From: Cynocephalus volans | Taxonomy: Eukaryota > Chordata > Mammalia > Dermoptera > Cynocephalidae | DNA length: 64,000 bases | Direction: 5' to 3' | Assembly: GCF_027409185.1 (NCBI RefSeq) | Contig: NC_084475.1 | Location: 18,558,130-18,622,129, forward strand | Shown: positions 22,201 to 36,100 of the stretch, piece by piece | Layout of the letters: each line of letters starts with the position of its first letter | Position numbering within the stretch: the stretch's first letter is position 1 | Position numbers and translations under genes: made by a program | Notes under the pieces: model-generated | Told to the model about the DNA's origin: nothing | What the model saw: the letters and a program-made list of their open reading frames with translations, nothing else | Database searches by the model: none

Positions 22201-24134
22201 TCGCTGTCATTAGTTGGGCCTCAGCCTAGAGAAAATCCACTCTGGGGTATGCCCTTGGTGGGGGGCTGGCTTTGTGGAACTTGCATTTTGAACAAAGCAG
22301 TGGCATTCGGCCCCTCCAGCGCAGCCCCTGCCCTCTCCTTGTCTAGGATCTCATTCCTTACACTGCCTTCCATCAGCATCTTAAAATAGCAACTGTGCTC
22401 AGCTTGTAAACAAGATGACTTTTCTGGACTGCCTTGTCAGTGTCCTGCTGCTTGCTTCCTAGAGTTGGGCTGGGGGCACCTAGGGGTTGCCCCTCTGAAT
22501 GCCCCTTCCCCAGTGACCCTTTCCCTCTCACCCTTTCATAGCAGTGAGGGGTGCCATGGGAGGGATGGTGGAGCCAGGCTCCTCCGCTTCCCGGCAGGCA
22601 GGGGCTTAGCACCTCCAGACTCCGTCCAGGGACGTGGCAGGAGGTTGGGCCCCTGAAGCAACTTCTGGCTTCCCCCTTTTCCAGGTGGCTGGCTAGTACA
22701 GGGATCAGACCCCGGACCTTGGTGTTATCAGCACCACGCTTTAACCAACTGACCTAACTGGCCAGCCCCTGGCTTCCCCTTTTGAGCAATGACAGCCTGT
22801 CAACAATGGGCGCTGATGGTTTCAAAACCCCAAATACAAACCAATAGGGCCCCACTCCCAGGTTTTGTGCACTATAGTCCTCACTGCTGAGATGATCTCC
22901 TAGCTGTAGCTCAGGACAGGTCACTAGCTAGCTGGGATACAGCAAAAGGGAGAGAGCAAGCTGGGATGGTGGGGAAGCCATCTGGGAACAATGACCATGC
23001 CAGCAACAGGGCACGTGGGCACCCCCAACCCCCAGCAGAGTCTTGCCTCCAATGAGCAGCCAGCAGCCCATTTTGCAAGACACAGCTGAGCTGTGTCTTC
23101 TTGGCTCCTGAACTATCAAGTGTCTGTTTCACAAACAAAACCTGACCTCCCAGCCCCAGCTGGCAGCAGACCTGGCTTCATCTTTCCAACCTGGCTCCCA
23201 GGCTCCTCCTCCACTCGTGTTTGTCCTGAAATTGGCCCAGACAGAAAGGCAGGCGAACATTCCTTTTAGAACATGGTCCGTGATCATTTCTCAGTTAAAA
23301 AGACTGTGGTTAAGAGAGCAGTAGCACTACAAAGAGATCTTGAAAGAAATCCCCACCCAAATCATGTCAGAGCTGTCCACAACAAGACCTGGGGAATCCC
23401 AGGTTAAAGAGAAATGTGCTTTCACCAACCATTTCATTTCACTTAGTTATTATTTTCATATACTACAGCAGGAGTGTGGCCCCTGCCCCCCTCTCTTCCC
23501 CACCAAGAGACAAGCCCCTAGGGCTCTGAGCCCACCAGGGTCAGTGCCACCCATGTGAAAGATGCTGTAACTCTGGAGAAAACAATCACCAGAACGGAGG
23601 AAGGCCTTTCAGCCCAAAGGGAAGCAAGAGCCCAAGCCAACCTCAGAGGAGGGCAGAGCAGTCCCCGGCAGCGGACAGACACCGTGGTGCGGGACGATGC
23701 TCATAGGTACTGGTGCACAGACTTCCCAGGGAGAACAGAAACTCAACAGTAAAAGCCACAAAGGGGGAAACAGCCAGCAGCACTGATGTCACAACAGCAC
23801 GTGGCTCTGCCCCTCACCCCAAAGCAGGAGGGGACATCTGCAGCAGCCAGACCTGGAGCCAGACACCACACAGGCCAGCTCCAGCCTGGGGTGGATCATC
23901 CCAGCAGCTCGGAGGGGAACCGAGAAAGGATGGGTGGGCAGGCAAGGGCAGAGGATGTGACACGTGGACTAGCCTCTGAAAGGGCCAGTCTCTGAAGGCA
24001 GCAGATTCCCCAAGCGCAGTAACCTCCATCTCCTCCCCAGACTTCCTCCTCTGGAAAGGTCACGCATGTGCAGGGGGCAGGCACCCGCTAGGGGGCAGCA
24101 GCAGTGGCTGTCCTTGGCCATGGCCTGGACCCCC
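22201..24134. other. SYNGR2-TK1 convergent intergenic region and TK1 3' UTR
   Basis: The right part must hold the TK1 3' UTR (minus strand). No canonical AATAAA was found on the minus strand near the stop codon, so the 3' end is not placed. One SINE lies at 22681. No further gene was recognised. Confidence 0.5.
22681..22768 (-). mobile_element. tRNA-Ile-like SINE with target duplication
   Basis: A reverse monomer flanked by CTGGCTTCCCC(C)TTTT repeats on both sides. It has almost no T tail. Confidence 0.88.
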
Positions 24135-27100
24135 TCAGTGGGCGGGGTTGCACTGCAGGACCTGCTGAGGGGCAAAGAGCTTCCTGGATGCAGCGGCCTC
24201 CCCCGGCTTCCCCAGCACCGGGCAGTTCTCCTTGTCTATCCCGGCGGGCTGCCCCGAGGACTTCTTGAAGTAGCAGAGGCGACACACAGAGTGGTACTTG
24301 TCTGCTCCACCGATCACCTCGACCTGGCCGCAGGGAGAGGAGAGGGGTGGGTGTGAAGGGGACTGGCTCAGGAGGAGGCAGTGCCCCACCCCTGCCCCTG
24401 CCCTGCCCGCTGGAGAGAGGGCAGATCGCAGCTACCTCTTTCTCCGTGCCCAGCCTCTTGGTGTAGGCGGCTTCCCGGAAGCATTCCATGCACACCGCGG
24501 TCAGCTTTACCACGCTCTCGGCCAGGGGCACCAAGTGCAGGACAGCCCCGAAAGCCTACATTCCCAGAGAGAAGGCAGGTGCTCAATAACCTCGCCAGGT
24601 GAGTTTCTTTTGAACCCTTTGATCTACAAGCACTGAAGCAAGACAATTTGCTTTGACCTTCCTTCCCCGTGCCCAGAGCTCCGTGCCCTGCTCTGTCTCT
24701 CTGCCAATTCAAAGCACCTGCTGGGAGCAGATGGCATCCGGTCTGGATACACTCACTCTGGAGCAGACCAGGGAGTCCCTGGGCTCAGGCAAGGCCTGGT
24801 CTGAGCAGCTCAGCCACACCCCATAGTGGCCAAGCCCTGGGCATCCAGGAGTGCTGTGTTATGACGCACAAGAGGCGCACTGGGTGCCCATCTTTGTGTA
24901 CTGCCCTTTGCCTGCTGAGAGGCCCTTTCCTCCCTCCCAGTACCCAGGACAAGACCTGGACACGATGCTTTACCTTTCTCTGGAAGGTCCCGTCCAGTGC
25001 GGCCACAATCACTGTCTTCCCGGCGTTGGCCATGGTCTCGCAGAACTCCACAATGTCGGGGAACTGGAAAGAGTGGGTGGAGGGAGTGAGTTTCTACCCC
25101 GAGCAGCAGCTCCTTGAACCTCAGAGAAGACACTGCTGGATCCCACAACTCGGATCAGCATGGAGCATGAGCACAGGGCAACTCTAAGGCTCCCATGAGG
25201 CTCCCCCGACTGGGGGACTAGTGTCTATCTGTATGCACTCCCACCTGCAGACATGCATATCCACAGCCACCCAGCGCCTTCCCCACTCAGCCAGCCTCCC
25301 ATGGCATGGCTCTATTCTGCTCCAAGCCCAGGCACCAGGACTTGACACCAGACTGCTGCACTCGGCTCTTGACACCACAGCAGTCAGAGGTTCGAGTGAG
25401 GCAGCTCCCGTGGGCTCAGATGCTGCCCTTAGTTAGACTTGTTAGCTGCATGACCTTGGCAATGACTTCATGTTTCTGAACCTGTTTCCTCACTAAGACG
25501 TGGCAGGGAAGGCCCTTGCTGTTTAAGGATGAAAAGGCACTCAATTTATTATATATTTGTATGCTATTTGGCTAATAGGTGGTCTTTTTGTGCACCCCGC
25601 CCTTTTTGAACAGATGATGTGCATGTAATGCCTTGAGAAGGGGAGGGGTCCCACTGGCCATTTACAGAACAGGATGACATAGTACGTCCTTCTAAATACA
25701 GGGTCTGCAGAAAGCTCATTTACTTTGTAAATCAAATTTCGTTTTAAGTGGCCCAGGGAGAGTCTGACACTTAAGCAAATGTTTGGTGAATTTTCATTGA
25801 TTAAGCATATTTACTGCCTTTAGTTGAGTATGTTCATGTGTCTAATTGGTCTTCGGATTGGGTGAGGTGGGATGTTGTCTCTGGGTGAAGGGTCTCTCTC
25901 TCCAGGCCACTCAGGCCTGGCTCAGCCTGTTTATTGAGGTACGAGGTTATTGAGACATGAGAGCTGAGTCAGGTGAGGACCATGAAAGTGGCTTGAAAAA
26001 CCAAGGGCAATTTGAGCCAAATACAACCCCTCCACACAGCTGGCAGGGGCCTCTGAGGGAAGAGCCCAGAGACTCCAGCATGACCTGGCCACGCACACCT
26101 TCCTTTTTTCTCTAAAGGACTCATCCCATGTCATGGAAGTGCAGCTCCCATCCTGCAAGGAGCTGTCGGCCAGTAAATCTCCTCACCCAGGGTCTAAGCT
26201 GTGGCGTTCTTGGCATTCGAGGCTGTCATTCTGTGTTGTGGGGCTGTACTGTGCATGTTCAGCAGCGTCCCTGGCCTCCACCCACTCGATGCTGGTAGCA
26301 CCCCCCTCACTTCCCAGTTGTGACAAACAAGATTGTTTCCAGACGTTGGCCAAAGTCCCCTGGGTGGGAACTGGGGGGCAAAACCAGCCTGGGTTGAGAA
26401 CCCTGCTCCTTAACCCTCCACATGAAGGCAGAAGTCAGGTCACAGACCCTTCCCCACCAGGGTTTCGGGCTGGAGGAAGGCCGTTGGCCCCCCACTCATT
26501 GCATCTCCTTTCTTTTTTTTTTTTTTTTTTCTTTTCTTTCTTTTTCGTGACCGGCACTCAGCCAGTGAGTGTACCGGCCATTCCTATATAGGATCCGAAC
26601 CCGCGGCCGCTGGGAGCGTTGCCGCGCTCCCAGCGCAGCACCCTCCCGAGTGCGCCACAGGCTCGGCCCTGCATCTCCTTTCTAACCTCGGTCTGGTGCC
26701 CACAATCAAAGAGCCCGATCCTTCCGCCCAACATTTGCTTCCCATTTGGTGTGATGCCACCCCTCTCCTAGGTGACATCCAACCCCGGGCCCAGCAGAGG
26801 CTCTTGAGCAATCAGGAGTTTTCGAAGATAAAGACAGAGGAGCCCAATTTGTCTGCAACATTCCTTTTTCTTTTCTTTTTTCTTTTTTTTTTTTAAAGAT
26901 GACCGGTAAGGGGATCTTCACCCTTGGCTTGGTGTTGTCAGCACCACGCTCAGCCAGTGAGCTAACCGGCCATCCCTATATGGGATCCGAACCCGGGGCC
27001 TTGGTGTTATCAGCACCGCACTCTCCCGAGTGAGCCACGGGCCGGCCCCCTTTTTCTTTTTTTTGGCAGCTGGCCAGTACAGGGATCTAACCTTAGACCT

Positions 27101-30100
27101 TGGTGTTCTCAGCTCCACGTTCTAATCAAGTGAGCTAACCAGCCAGCCCATCTTTGCAACATTTCAAAATGATCTTTGGTAACCAAGTTATTGGTATTTA
27201 TGTTGATTTCCATTAGTAGTCTAGGTTGTGCTATGGGTTGAATTGTGGACTCCCCCCGCTTCCAAATTCATGTGTTGAAGTCCTAACTTCCAATATCTCA
27301 GAATGTGACATTTGGAGATAAGGTCTTTGCAAAGTAATCAAGTTAAGATGAGGTCATTAGGTTGGTCATTAATGCAATGACAAGTGACCTTATAAGAGAC
27401 ACCATCTACAAGCCCATGAGAGGGGCATGGAGCAGACCCTTCCCGCACAGCCTCAGAAGGAACCAGCCCTGCTGATACCTTGATCTTGGACTTTTGGCCT
27501 CCAGATCTGTGAGGGGATAGACTTCTGTTCTTCAAGCCGTCTGTGGTACTTGGTTAGAGCAGCTCGAGACTAACATAGGTTACATTTAAAAATGGAACTT
27601 CAAAGTGCTTAGTAAAGCCATGGTTTCCTCAGCAGACAAAAATTGCAACATGGGGTCATGTAGGAAAGTAACAACAGGGCTTTCTAGAGCGTGACAACAA
27701 GTCTGCCCAGTCGGATTCGTCTGCAGTTTCAACACCTCTGGGTGGCCTGCAGCAAGCCATTTCCACCTGCTTCATCATCTGGCCAATGGCTGGCTGGTCA
27801 GGCCCCTGCTGGGAGACCTCTGCGGCTGGCACAGACACAGGCTAGTGTTGGAGAGGCAAAGGCCACAGAGGGCAGGAGTAAAGGATGCAACCGTGTAAGA
27901 AGTACATTCCGAATGGTGAGACTACATGAAACGCCACAGACAAAATTCAGAGGCAAATAAATGGGAAGGGATGTTGACAGCCTGTGACAAAGGAGCACCA
28001 GCTATTTCACCTTCATGAAAAATAAGGAAAAAGGGACAAACTAAGAGAAAAAAATGGGTGGAAGCCCTAAAAAGGCAACCTACAAAAGGAGAAGTAAATA
28101 TAAGTAGCCAATAAACACAGGCAAAGGTGTGAGCCATGTTAGTAACGAAAGGGACATGCTGTCAGAGGAGGGTGTGCAGATGTAAGCTGTCACCTCCAGC
28201 CAGGCCACCCCTTCTCTCCAGGTGCTTTCTGCAGAGGCCTAGATGGCCTCACACTGCCCTCTGTCCATTCTGCATCTGTTCAAGAACAGACCCTTCTGCG
28301 ACCTCCTGTCTCTCTCCCAAGGTTAACACCCAAGTCCTTATTGGCCTAACTGCAGCCATCTGGCCCTGGCTGCCCCACCACCTTGATGGCTACAGCCACA
28401 GGCCCCTCTCTACTCCTGAGACACACCAGCGAGCGCATTCCTGCCTCGGGGCCTTCCACTGCTTGGAGCGCCCCTTCAATCTCCTGCAGGCCCTTTCCTG
28501 ACCGTCCCCATACAGAGTCACCACCACCGTAAGTCACTATCTCCCTCCTGCCGCCTTTTCCCTCTATCTCATAGCAGTTGTCACTGCCTGACATATTGCA
28601 CATTCCTGTCCCCTAACTATAAGGTTTACTCAAAGGTGGGGACTCTGTTTGTATATCCAGCCCTTAGAACGTTGCTGCCGTATGGTACGAGCTTCAAAAC
28701 TTACTGACTGACTGAATGAATGAATGAATAAGATTGGCCCACTTTAGCCCAATGTCTGTGTGCAGATTTTCACAGCCTTTCAATGTCACATACAAGGGGG
28801 CTTAAATGGTATAATGGTAAAGGTAGGTATTTGTTGACATGAAAAAATGGCCACACATTGTGATATGAGCCTGATCTACTAAAAAATAAAGAAGGGCTGG
28901 CCGGTTAGCTCAGCTGGTTAGAGCGTGGTGCTGATAACACCAAGGTCCAGGGTTCAATGTACTGGCCAGCTGCCCAAAAAAAAAAAAAAAAAAAAAGTAT
29001 ACAGATTAGGAGGATTAGGCCAACGTGTTATATGGATTTGTTTACTTTTCAGGGTGGTGGAAAAGAGAAAAGCAGCCCCCAGCGGCCAGAAGCTGGCCTG
29101 GCACTTGCAGCTGGGCCCTAGCATTGGCTGAATGTACTAAATATCACAGAACAGCAACATCAGGAGAGGCTTCTCTGTGACCATATGACAAGACCAGGGC
29201 ATCGTCCAAGCCACTCGCATTGGCCAGTGCCTGCTGCTACTTTACTAATTAGGGTTCTAGTCCACCCTCCCTGGGGATAAGGTTTAAGATACTGATGACA
29301 CAGTCACCTTCCTGAGAGCATCTAACCAAGAGTGAAGCACCTCGTAACACCTCCCAGAATAACCCAACAGCAGCCCCAATCCTGCAAGCCCTTTCTAAGC
29401 CCCTCACTGAGATACTTCCGTGGGTTCCCACGGTGTGTGGTCTTCCACGTCCCACAACAAGCAATAAACCCAAGTTGTTCAGCTCTGGTGGTGCTCCTGG
29501 TGGTCTCTGGCTGGCAGACATTGACAATGGTAAGTTACGGACTTTCTTATTTCTTATGTGTATCCCTAATTTTTCTAGATTAAAGCTGTTAGGACTTATG
29601 CAGTAAAACAGAAATAAAACACAAAAAAAGCTTAAGAACAATCACGTCCGGCTAATTGAAAGCATCCCTGCAGGCCTGTGACACATTGCGTCTGGCTGGT
29701 TAATGAACTCACAGGGATGGCCCAGGAGCTGTGGTGTGCACCCACCCCTAGCATCTTAAGCACAGCATCCTCAGAATTTGGCTGCGGGGTCTTCAGATTA
29801 ATCTCCCCCAAATGCCAACAATTTCTACAAAGCAGCTTGAGCACTTCTGTACCTTGCCCAGCGTCACAAGTAAGCACAGAAGTTCTGAGCCAGGGCCTCG
29901 CTCAGAAAGTTCTGGCAGCTCCTCTGTGAAAAGCCCTTTCCCGCTGACCCAGAAGACGGGGACAAGGCAGGTTAGAAGACCCTTCCTCCCCCGTCCCCAG
30001 CAAAGGATAAAGGAGGGAAGGGCAGCCCTTTTGTCATCCCATGCTAGGAGTCAGCCTTCTCAAACCAGAACTTCTTGCAACAGGAAGACTGAATTTCTTG

Positions 30101-33100
30101 CAGAAAACAAGGGCCCGCAGAGGGCAGGGCAGAAGCAAAGAGTGGTGATGTTTTTAGAGTGGGTATAGGAGTCTCCCCGTATTCGTGGTTTCACTTTCCA
30201 GGGTTTCAGTTATTCACAGTCAACCGCAGTCCAAAAATATACATGGAAAATTCCAGAAATAAACAATCCATAAGTTTTTTTGTTTTTTTTTTTAAAAGAT
30301 GACCGGTAAGGGGATCTTAACCCTTCACCCTTGTTGTCAGCACCACGCTCTCCCAAGTGAGCCGTGGGCCGGCCCTAACAATCCGTAGGTTTTAAATATG
30401 CGTGTCCACTTCATCCCACCCAGGGAGTGAATCATCCCTTTGTCCAGCGTATCCGCAACCACCTATTAGTCACTTAATAGCCACCTCATCGCTGGGCTTG
30501 TGTTCAAGTGGCTGTTACTTTATTTAATGATGTCCCCAAAGCACAACAGCAGCGATGCTGGCAGTTCGGATATGCTGGAGAAGCCATGAAGTGCTCCCTT
30601 TAAGTGAACAGGTGAACGTTCTTGAATTAACAAGGAAAGGAAAAATTGTATGCTGAGGTTGCTAAGATCTATGGTTAAGAATGAATCTTCTAGAGCTGGC
30701 CCGTGGCTCACTTGGGAGAGTGCGGTGCTGATAACACCAAGGCCACGGGTTCGGATCCCTATATAGGGATGGCTGGTTCGCTCACTTGGGAGAGCGTGGT
30801 GCTGACAACACCAAGTCAAGGGTTAAGATCCCTTTACTGGTCATCTTTCAAAGAAAATTAAAAAAAAAAAAAAAATGAATCTTATATCAGTGAAACAGTG
30901 AAGGAAAAATAAATTTGTGCTCAATTTGCTGTCGCACCTCAAACTGCAAGTCACAGCCAGTGTGTGATAACTGCTTAGTTACGATGAAAATATTTTGCGA
31001 CTGAGATTATATTCATATAACTTTTATTACAGCATACTGTTATAATTGTTCTATTTACTATTATTGTTGTTAATCTCTTACTGTGCCTAATTTTTAAATT
31101 AAACTTAATCCTAGGTGTGTGTCTATAGGAAAAAACATAGCATGTATAGGGTTTGGTACTCCCCAAGGTTTTAGATATCCACTGGGGGTCTTGAACGTAT
31201 CCCCCGTGCATAAGGGGGATGATCACATAATAAATACCATTGAACAAACTAAAGTTTTGCTTGCTCCCCAGTGAGGAAGCAGACAAATAAATCCCTCCTA
31301 CAGGTTAGAAAGAGGGAAGAGGACTTTGGGGTCTGCTGGGTCCTGACCTGGGGCATTTGGGTATCAGTCAAAGAGGAATGAGAAGAGAAAGGTCACTGCC
31401 TGGGGTGTCTGGGTGGGTTTCTGTAAACAAGTTTTACATAAAGCCAGGAGGGCAAGGCTATTAAGCAACTCATAGCAATGAGTCTGAAAGGAGAGCCTCC
31501 CCAAAGCTGAAACCTCCTTTTTCTGAGAAGGCCATACCCCCAAAGCTGATCTACTATCCTCAGATCCATTCTGAGGCCACAGTTTGGAAGAGAAAGGGAA
31601 GGGCTGTACCCCCGTTCCCAGCCTGGGCTCACTTTCTTGCCTGGAAGTCCCTCAACCATAGCAACAAAAGAAAATATCAATGTACGTACAGACATACTTA
31701 TGCTCAAAAGCACATCTCTGAGGATCAGAAATGGAACGGGCATCAGCAAGGTGGGTGGGCACCACTGAACCCAGAGCAGGCACTGGCATTCCAAGGTCCG
31801 TCTCGACAGGGGAGACACCCCATGCAGGGTAGGGGATCTGTCAGCCTCACCGTGGGAATGAAGTTTGGGGCTGTGACATATAGGACGGTGGGTGAGAACA
31901 GATTGTAATGCTCCTGTAGGATATTACTGGGAGGTGGGGCAGGCAGAAATTGACAACCATTCATCAAACAAACAAATTTCTTCTTCCTGCAGTATGTAAA
32001 GCTAGACTAAAGGTACAATTAAGGGACCGAGGTCAGCAGCCTGGCCCATGAAAACCTCACACCCAGGGGATTCCCATGTCTTTACCCTTCTACCGTCTGA
32101 TGCAGCCACCTGGGTGATCTTAGCCACCACGTATTGACGATGGTGAGCTTCATGGGTGGCTCCCCATCAACTGATGTGCAACCATGTAGGAGTATGTGAG
32201 TGAGAAATAAATTTCTATTGTGTGTACATTTATATCAAATCATCACATTGTATACTTTGAATAAATTCAATCTTTATTTGACAATTAAATATATTTTTTA
32301 AAAGTCTATCATGTTAAGCTACTGAAATTTTGGGTGTATTTGTTATAGCAGCTCTTATTACCCTCCCTAATGTACTGGAGGCAACCACAAACCTGCCTGA
32401 GGGGTTAAGTGAGCTGAGCCCCTTTCAGAGTGAGTTTTAGTTTCATTCATTCATTCAAGATACACTTCCAAAAAACAAAAAATTCCAAAGCACAAGAGGG
32501 AAACTAAGGCAACAAAAGATAATCAACAAGCTCAGCCAGAGAATGTGCTCCTGAAGAAACGAGAAGATTTAGCTGGAAAAGACTAAAACAAGATTTTCAG
32601 AAAGATAGTAGAAGAAACAGCGTGAATCATTAAAAAAAAAATGGTTCAATGAATTAGAGTAGCAGATATAAAAAATGAATGAATCAGAAATCCCAGAAAT
32701 GAAAAGTAGGCCATTGACACAAAACACACTTTGGAAGACACTACCCAGAACACCTCACAGAGGGGTGAGGACAGAGATATTTGAAGTGATAATGGTTTAA
32801 TTTCTTTCCCAGAAATGAAAAGGCACAACGAATACAAAATAGGGTAAATAAAAACAAAACCTCCCCTGGAAACGTTCTAAGAGAAAAGGGATTACCTACC
32901 CAGGAAGTAACCATCAGCCTTCCCCTTAGCTGTGAGGCTGGGAGTACCGACCCTGTGCAGAGCAGCAAGGTCAGCCCACCACGCGCTGCCCAGCTCAAAC
33001 TGGAGGACCAAACAGACGTTTTCACACTAAGACTGGGAGAGCTGCCCTCTACACGTCCTGGCTGCAAGAACTACTAAAGGAGGTATCTCAGCAAGGAGAA

Positions 33101-36100
33101 AAGTAAACGCATAAGGAACAAGCAGGAAGCAACAGTGATACAAACAAAACACTCCTTATACACCACTGTTGAGAAATCTGACTTTTTTTTGGTCACTGTA
33201 TATATTAAAAAAAAAAAAGAAAAAAAAGTTAAAGAAATCTATATGACAGTAACACGGACACTAGTAAAGGGAATTCAGTTGAAGCAAGTGAACTTTGTTA
33301 CTTTACTAAAACATCAGAAATAGAACTGATCAGAATAGGCCCTGGGCAAACCAGCAGCAAAAAAAGGGAGACAGAGAGGGAGCTTTGTAGGAAGAGCTTC
33401 CTACAAAGAGTGATGCCAGGACAAACCAACTTACAAACTGCCCCTCGTCGATGCCTATGACAGCCACACCCAGGGCTTCCTGGGCCACATCCCGGAGCTG
33501 GCAGGCAGGTAGAGCCTCCATGGTGTTCCTGAAATGAGAAAGGCAGAGCATGAGCAAGGCAAGGGAGCCCGAGGAGACCCAAAACCAGAATGCAAAGGCC
33601 AGGGAATGGCTACTGTCTTGACCAGTCCTCCACCTGCAAAGCAGCCTGTGGCAATGGCCTAGCAGAGCTTTGAGAAGTTAGTGCCTATGGGAAGGGATTT
33701 GGGGAGAATGAAGCCCTTGTCCAGTAAACCAGTTATTTAATATAAGCTATTTCACTTGACACTTTGGACTAGAAATTAGCAATGTCCTGTATAAAGTTCA
33801 ACGTGACTTTAAAGCTCTTCTATGCTTCTGTTTGGTGGGCTGGGGGCAGACCAGGCCTGCTTCTTCATCAGGTACAGAGCCCAGGGCCCATGACACCCTT
33901 AGGGGCCAACAAAATGTTTTCATTTCTTTTAAAATTCAGAAGAATAAATAAGTATAACTCGGCCTGGATTATATTTGTCTTTATATCAGTGTTGTCATAA
34001 AGTATAATTTAAATAATTTTTTTTTTTTTTATGGAGGAAGGGGCCCATGAAGACAAAAGTATCCAGGCCCTGGGTGGCCCATTAGCACCAGAGTCTCAGA
34101 CTACAAGAGCCCTGCCCCAGCAGAGATCAGCCTGGAACCCCAGGCTGTGAGCAGTGACTGAGAAGAGTGTCCTCTCCTTGGCTCTCCCAGCAGATTAAAG
34201 GATTTCTGCAAGATCACAGGGCTATTAGCTGGCAGAGCCAGGATGCAACGTGTCTGACTTGGGGACTTGAGCGTGGATCTGCTGGCATGCTGTAGCCTTG
34301 TGTGTCCTTAGGGGGAATCCTGCCCAGCAGAGTTTGAAAGTGTGTGGGAATATTCCAGTGCCATTAAATGACACTACCAACCCCACCTTGTTCCGACAGC
34401 CAGGGACTTTGCTGTGTCCTCTGCCTTTCAAAATAGTCTCTGTTTTTCTACAATGTTTCCATTTTTGCCTGCTCCTCTGAACTAGCCTTGGCAGGAAGGG
34501 GTAGTTTCCTAAAGGCTCAGCAGTTTGTAGCTGTATTTATAAAGAATGAAATACAATTACTGCTTAGTTTTTATCTTGCTATAATCCTACTTCAAGATCT
34601 GGGAAGAGCATACAAAAATATTTCATGCATTTTAAATTCCCTCTTCTCTCCCCAAATAGAGAAAGCCAGAGGGAGGTGGGCAGGCACAGATGGCGTGGCT
34701 TGGGCCACAGTGGACACTACGTTTTAGGGATAAGGAAGCAAATGTGGAGAACTAACCACCTACATGAGACAGCATGGCTAGAAAGTGTCGCTCAAATCCT
34801 AGCACTTAAATCGACGTCCGGCACCCTCCTCTCCTCCACCACCCATCAGGCCTCAGGAAGCCAGTGGCTCCCACCCCACCCCACACACTGGGTGACTCTG
34901 TTCTCTAGACAGTCAGTAGCAACCCTCAGATGCAGCTCTGGGCCAGGGCCCTGTGTGTAGTACAGCACAGCTTTGTCACTGGGGGCTCAGTTGGACAAGT
35001 TCAGGGGACCAAATCTGCTGCCAAGGAACTAAGTTTAACTCCCAAGCTGAGGTTGCAGGCAGAAATGTCCACAGGGCTCAGGTAGATAAACATAAAACCA
35101 GGAAGCCTGAAGGCCACAAGCTGACAGAGAGTCAGCTAAGGTCAGATAATTAAAAAATTAAACAAAAATCAATGCATAGGCCAAACAAAACCAGTTTGCA
35201 GCCTCTGTGTACCTGTAAACTCCAGAGTGGAGTTTCTCAACCTTGACAGGCACTACTGACACCTGGGGCCAGATCATTCTGTGTTGTGGGGGCTGACCTG
35301 TGCAGTGTAAGATGGTCAGCAGTGACATCCCTCACCCCTACCCATTAGAGGCCAGGAGCATCTCCTCCAGTTGTCACAACTAAAAATGTCTCCAGACATT
35401 GTCAAATGGACTCTGGGGGCAAAATTGCACCTGGCTGAGAACCACTAGGTTAGAGCCTGGTAAATGGCAGAACCGTGCAGGGCCAGGCATCAGCAGTGTT
35501 AACCATGTTGCTAAAGAGAGCTCTGATGGCTTCTGTGCCTTGTGATTTCCCACTCCATGGGGTCCAGGGGGACAGGGACTGACCGGTCATGTGTGGAGAA
35601 GTTATTGCTGTAGCGAGTGTCTTTGGCATACTTGATGACCAGGCACTTGTACTGGGCGATCTGGAAGCGACGGACCCGTCTCATCAGCTCGGTGCTGCAA
35701 GAGCAGAGGTTTGGGTGAGGCCCACTGCAGGAATGGGAGAGCAGGACCCCATCAGCATAAGCTGGGTTCCCCACCGCCCCCTAGTGGTGTACAGCCGAAG
35801 CTCCGCCGAGGTCGGAAAGACAGCAGGGCAGAGGTTGGGTAAGAAAGGGCGGGATCTGAGACTCAGTTCACAGCCTGGAGGTGAGAGGGACACAGGCTGT
35901 ACGTCACTGGGGCCTGCATATAATAAACGCAGGGACAGTGTTACCTACCGGGAGTTAGTTATCTACCGGGAGAGTGGCCAGCTCAGACGGTCCTGGGAAG
36001 GGCTGGAGGAGTAAGTTTCTTAGGGATATGGCAGGGAAGGTGGACAGAGGCAAAGGCCACATGCAGAGGGACCGGCAGATTGCTTTCCAGAGTGATCTTA

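Larger units (their letters stand above)
30168..31228 (+). mobile_element. Tigger1 DNA transposon, internally deleted
   Basis: 'Gtggtttcactttccagggt', 'aattccagaaataaacaatc' and 'gaatcatccctttgtccagc' are the Tigger1 5' region. The start of the pogo-like transposase follows near 30528 (Pro-Lys-His-Asn-Ser-Ser-Asp-Ala-Gly), then KIYG. Most of the transposase is missing and the frame stops early. The right end 'cactgggggtcttgaacgta' to 'aagggggatgatcac' mirrors the left end. Two younger SINEs (30275, 30693) sit inside. Confidence 0.8.

Noticed and set aside
29240-29530. Possible LTR-like segment with a CAATAAACCC signal
   Set aside because: No matching ends or target duplication were seen, and no family could be recognised.
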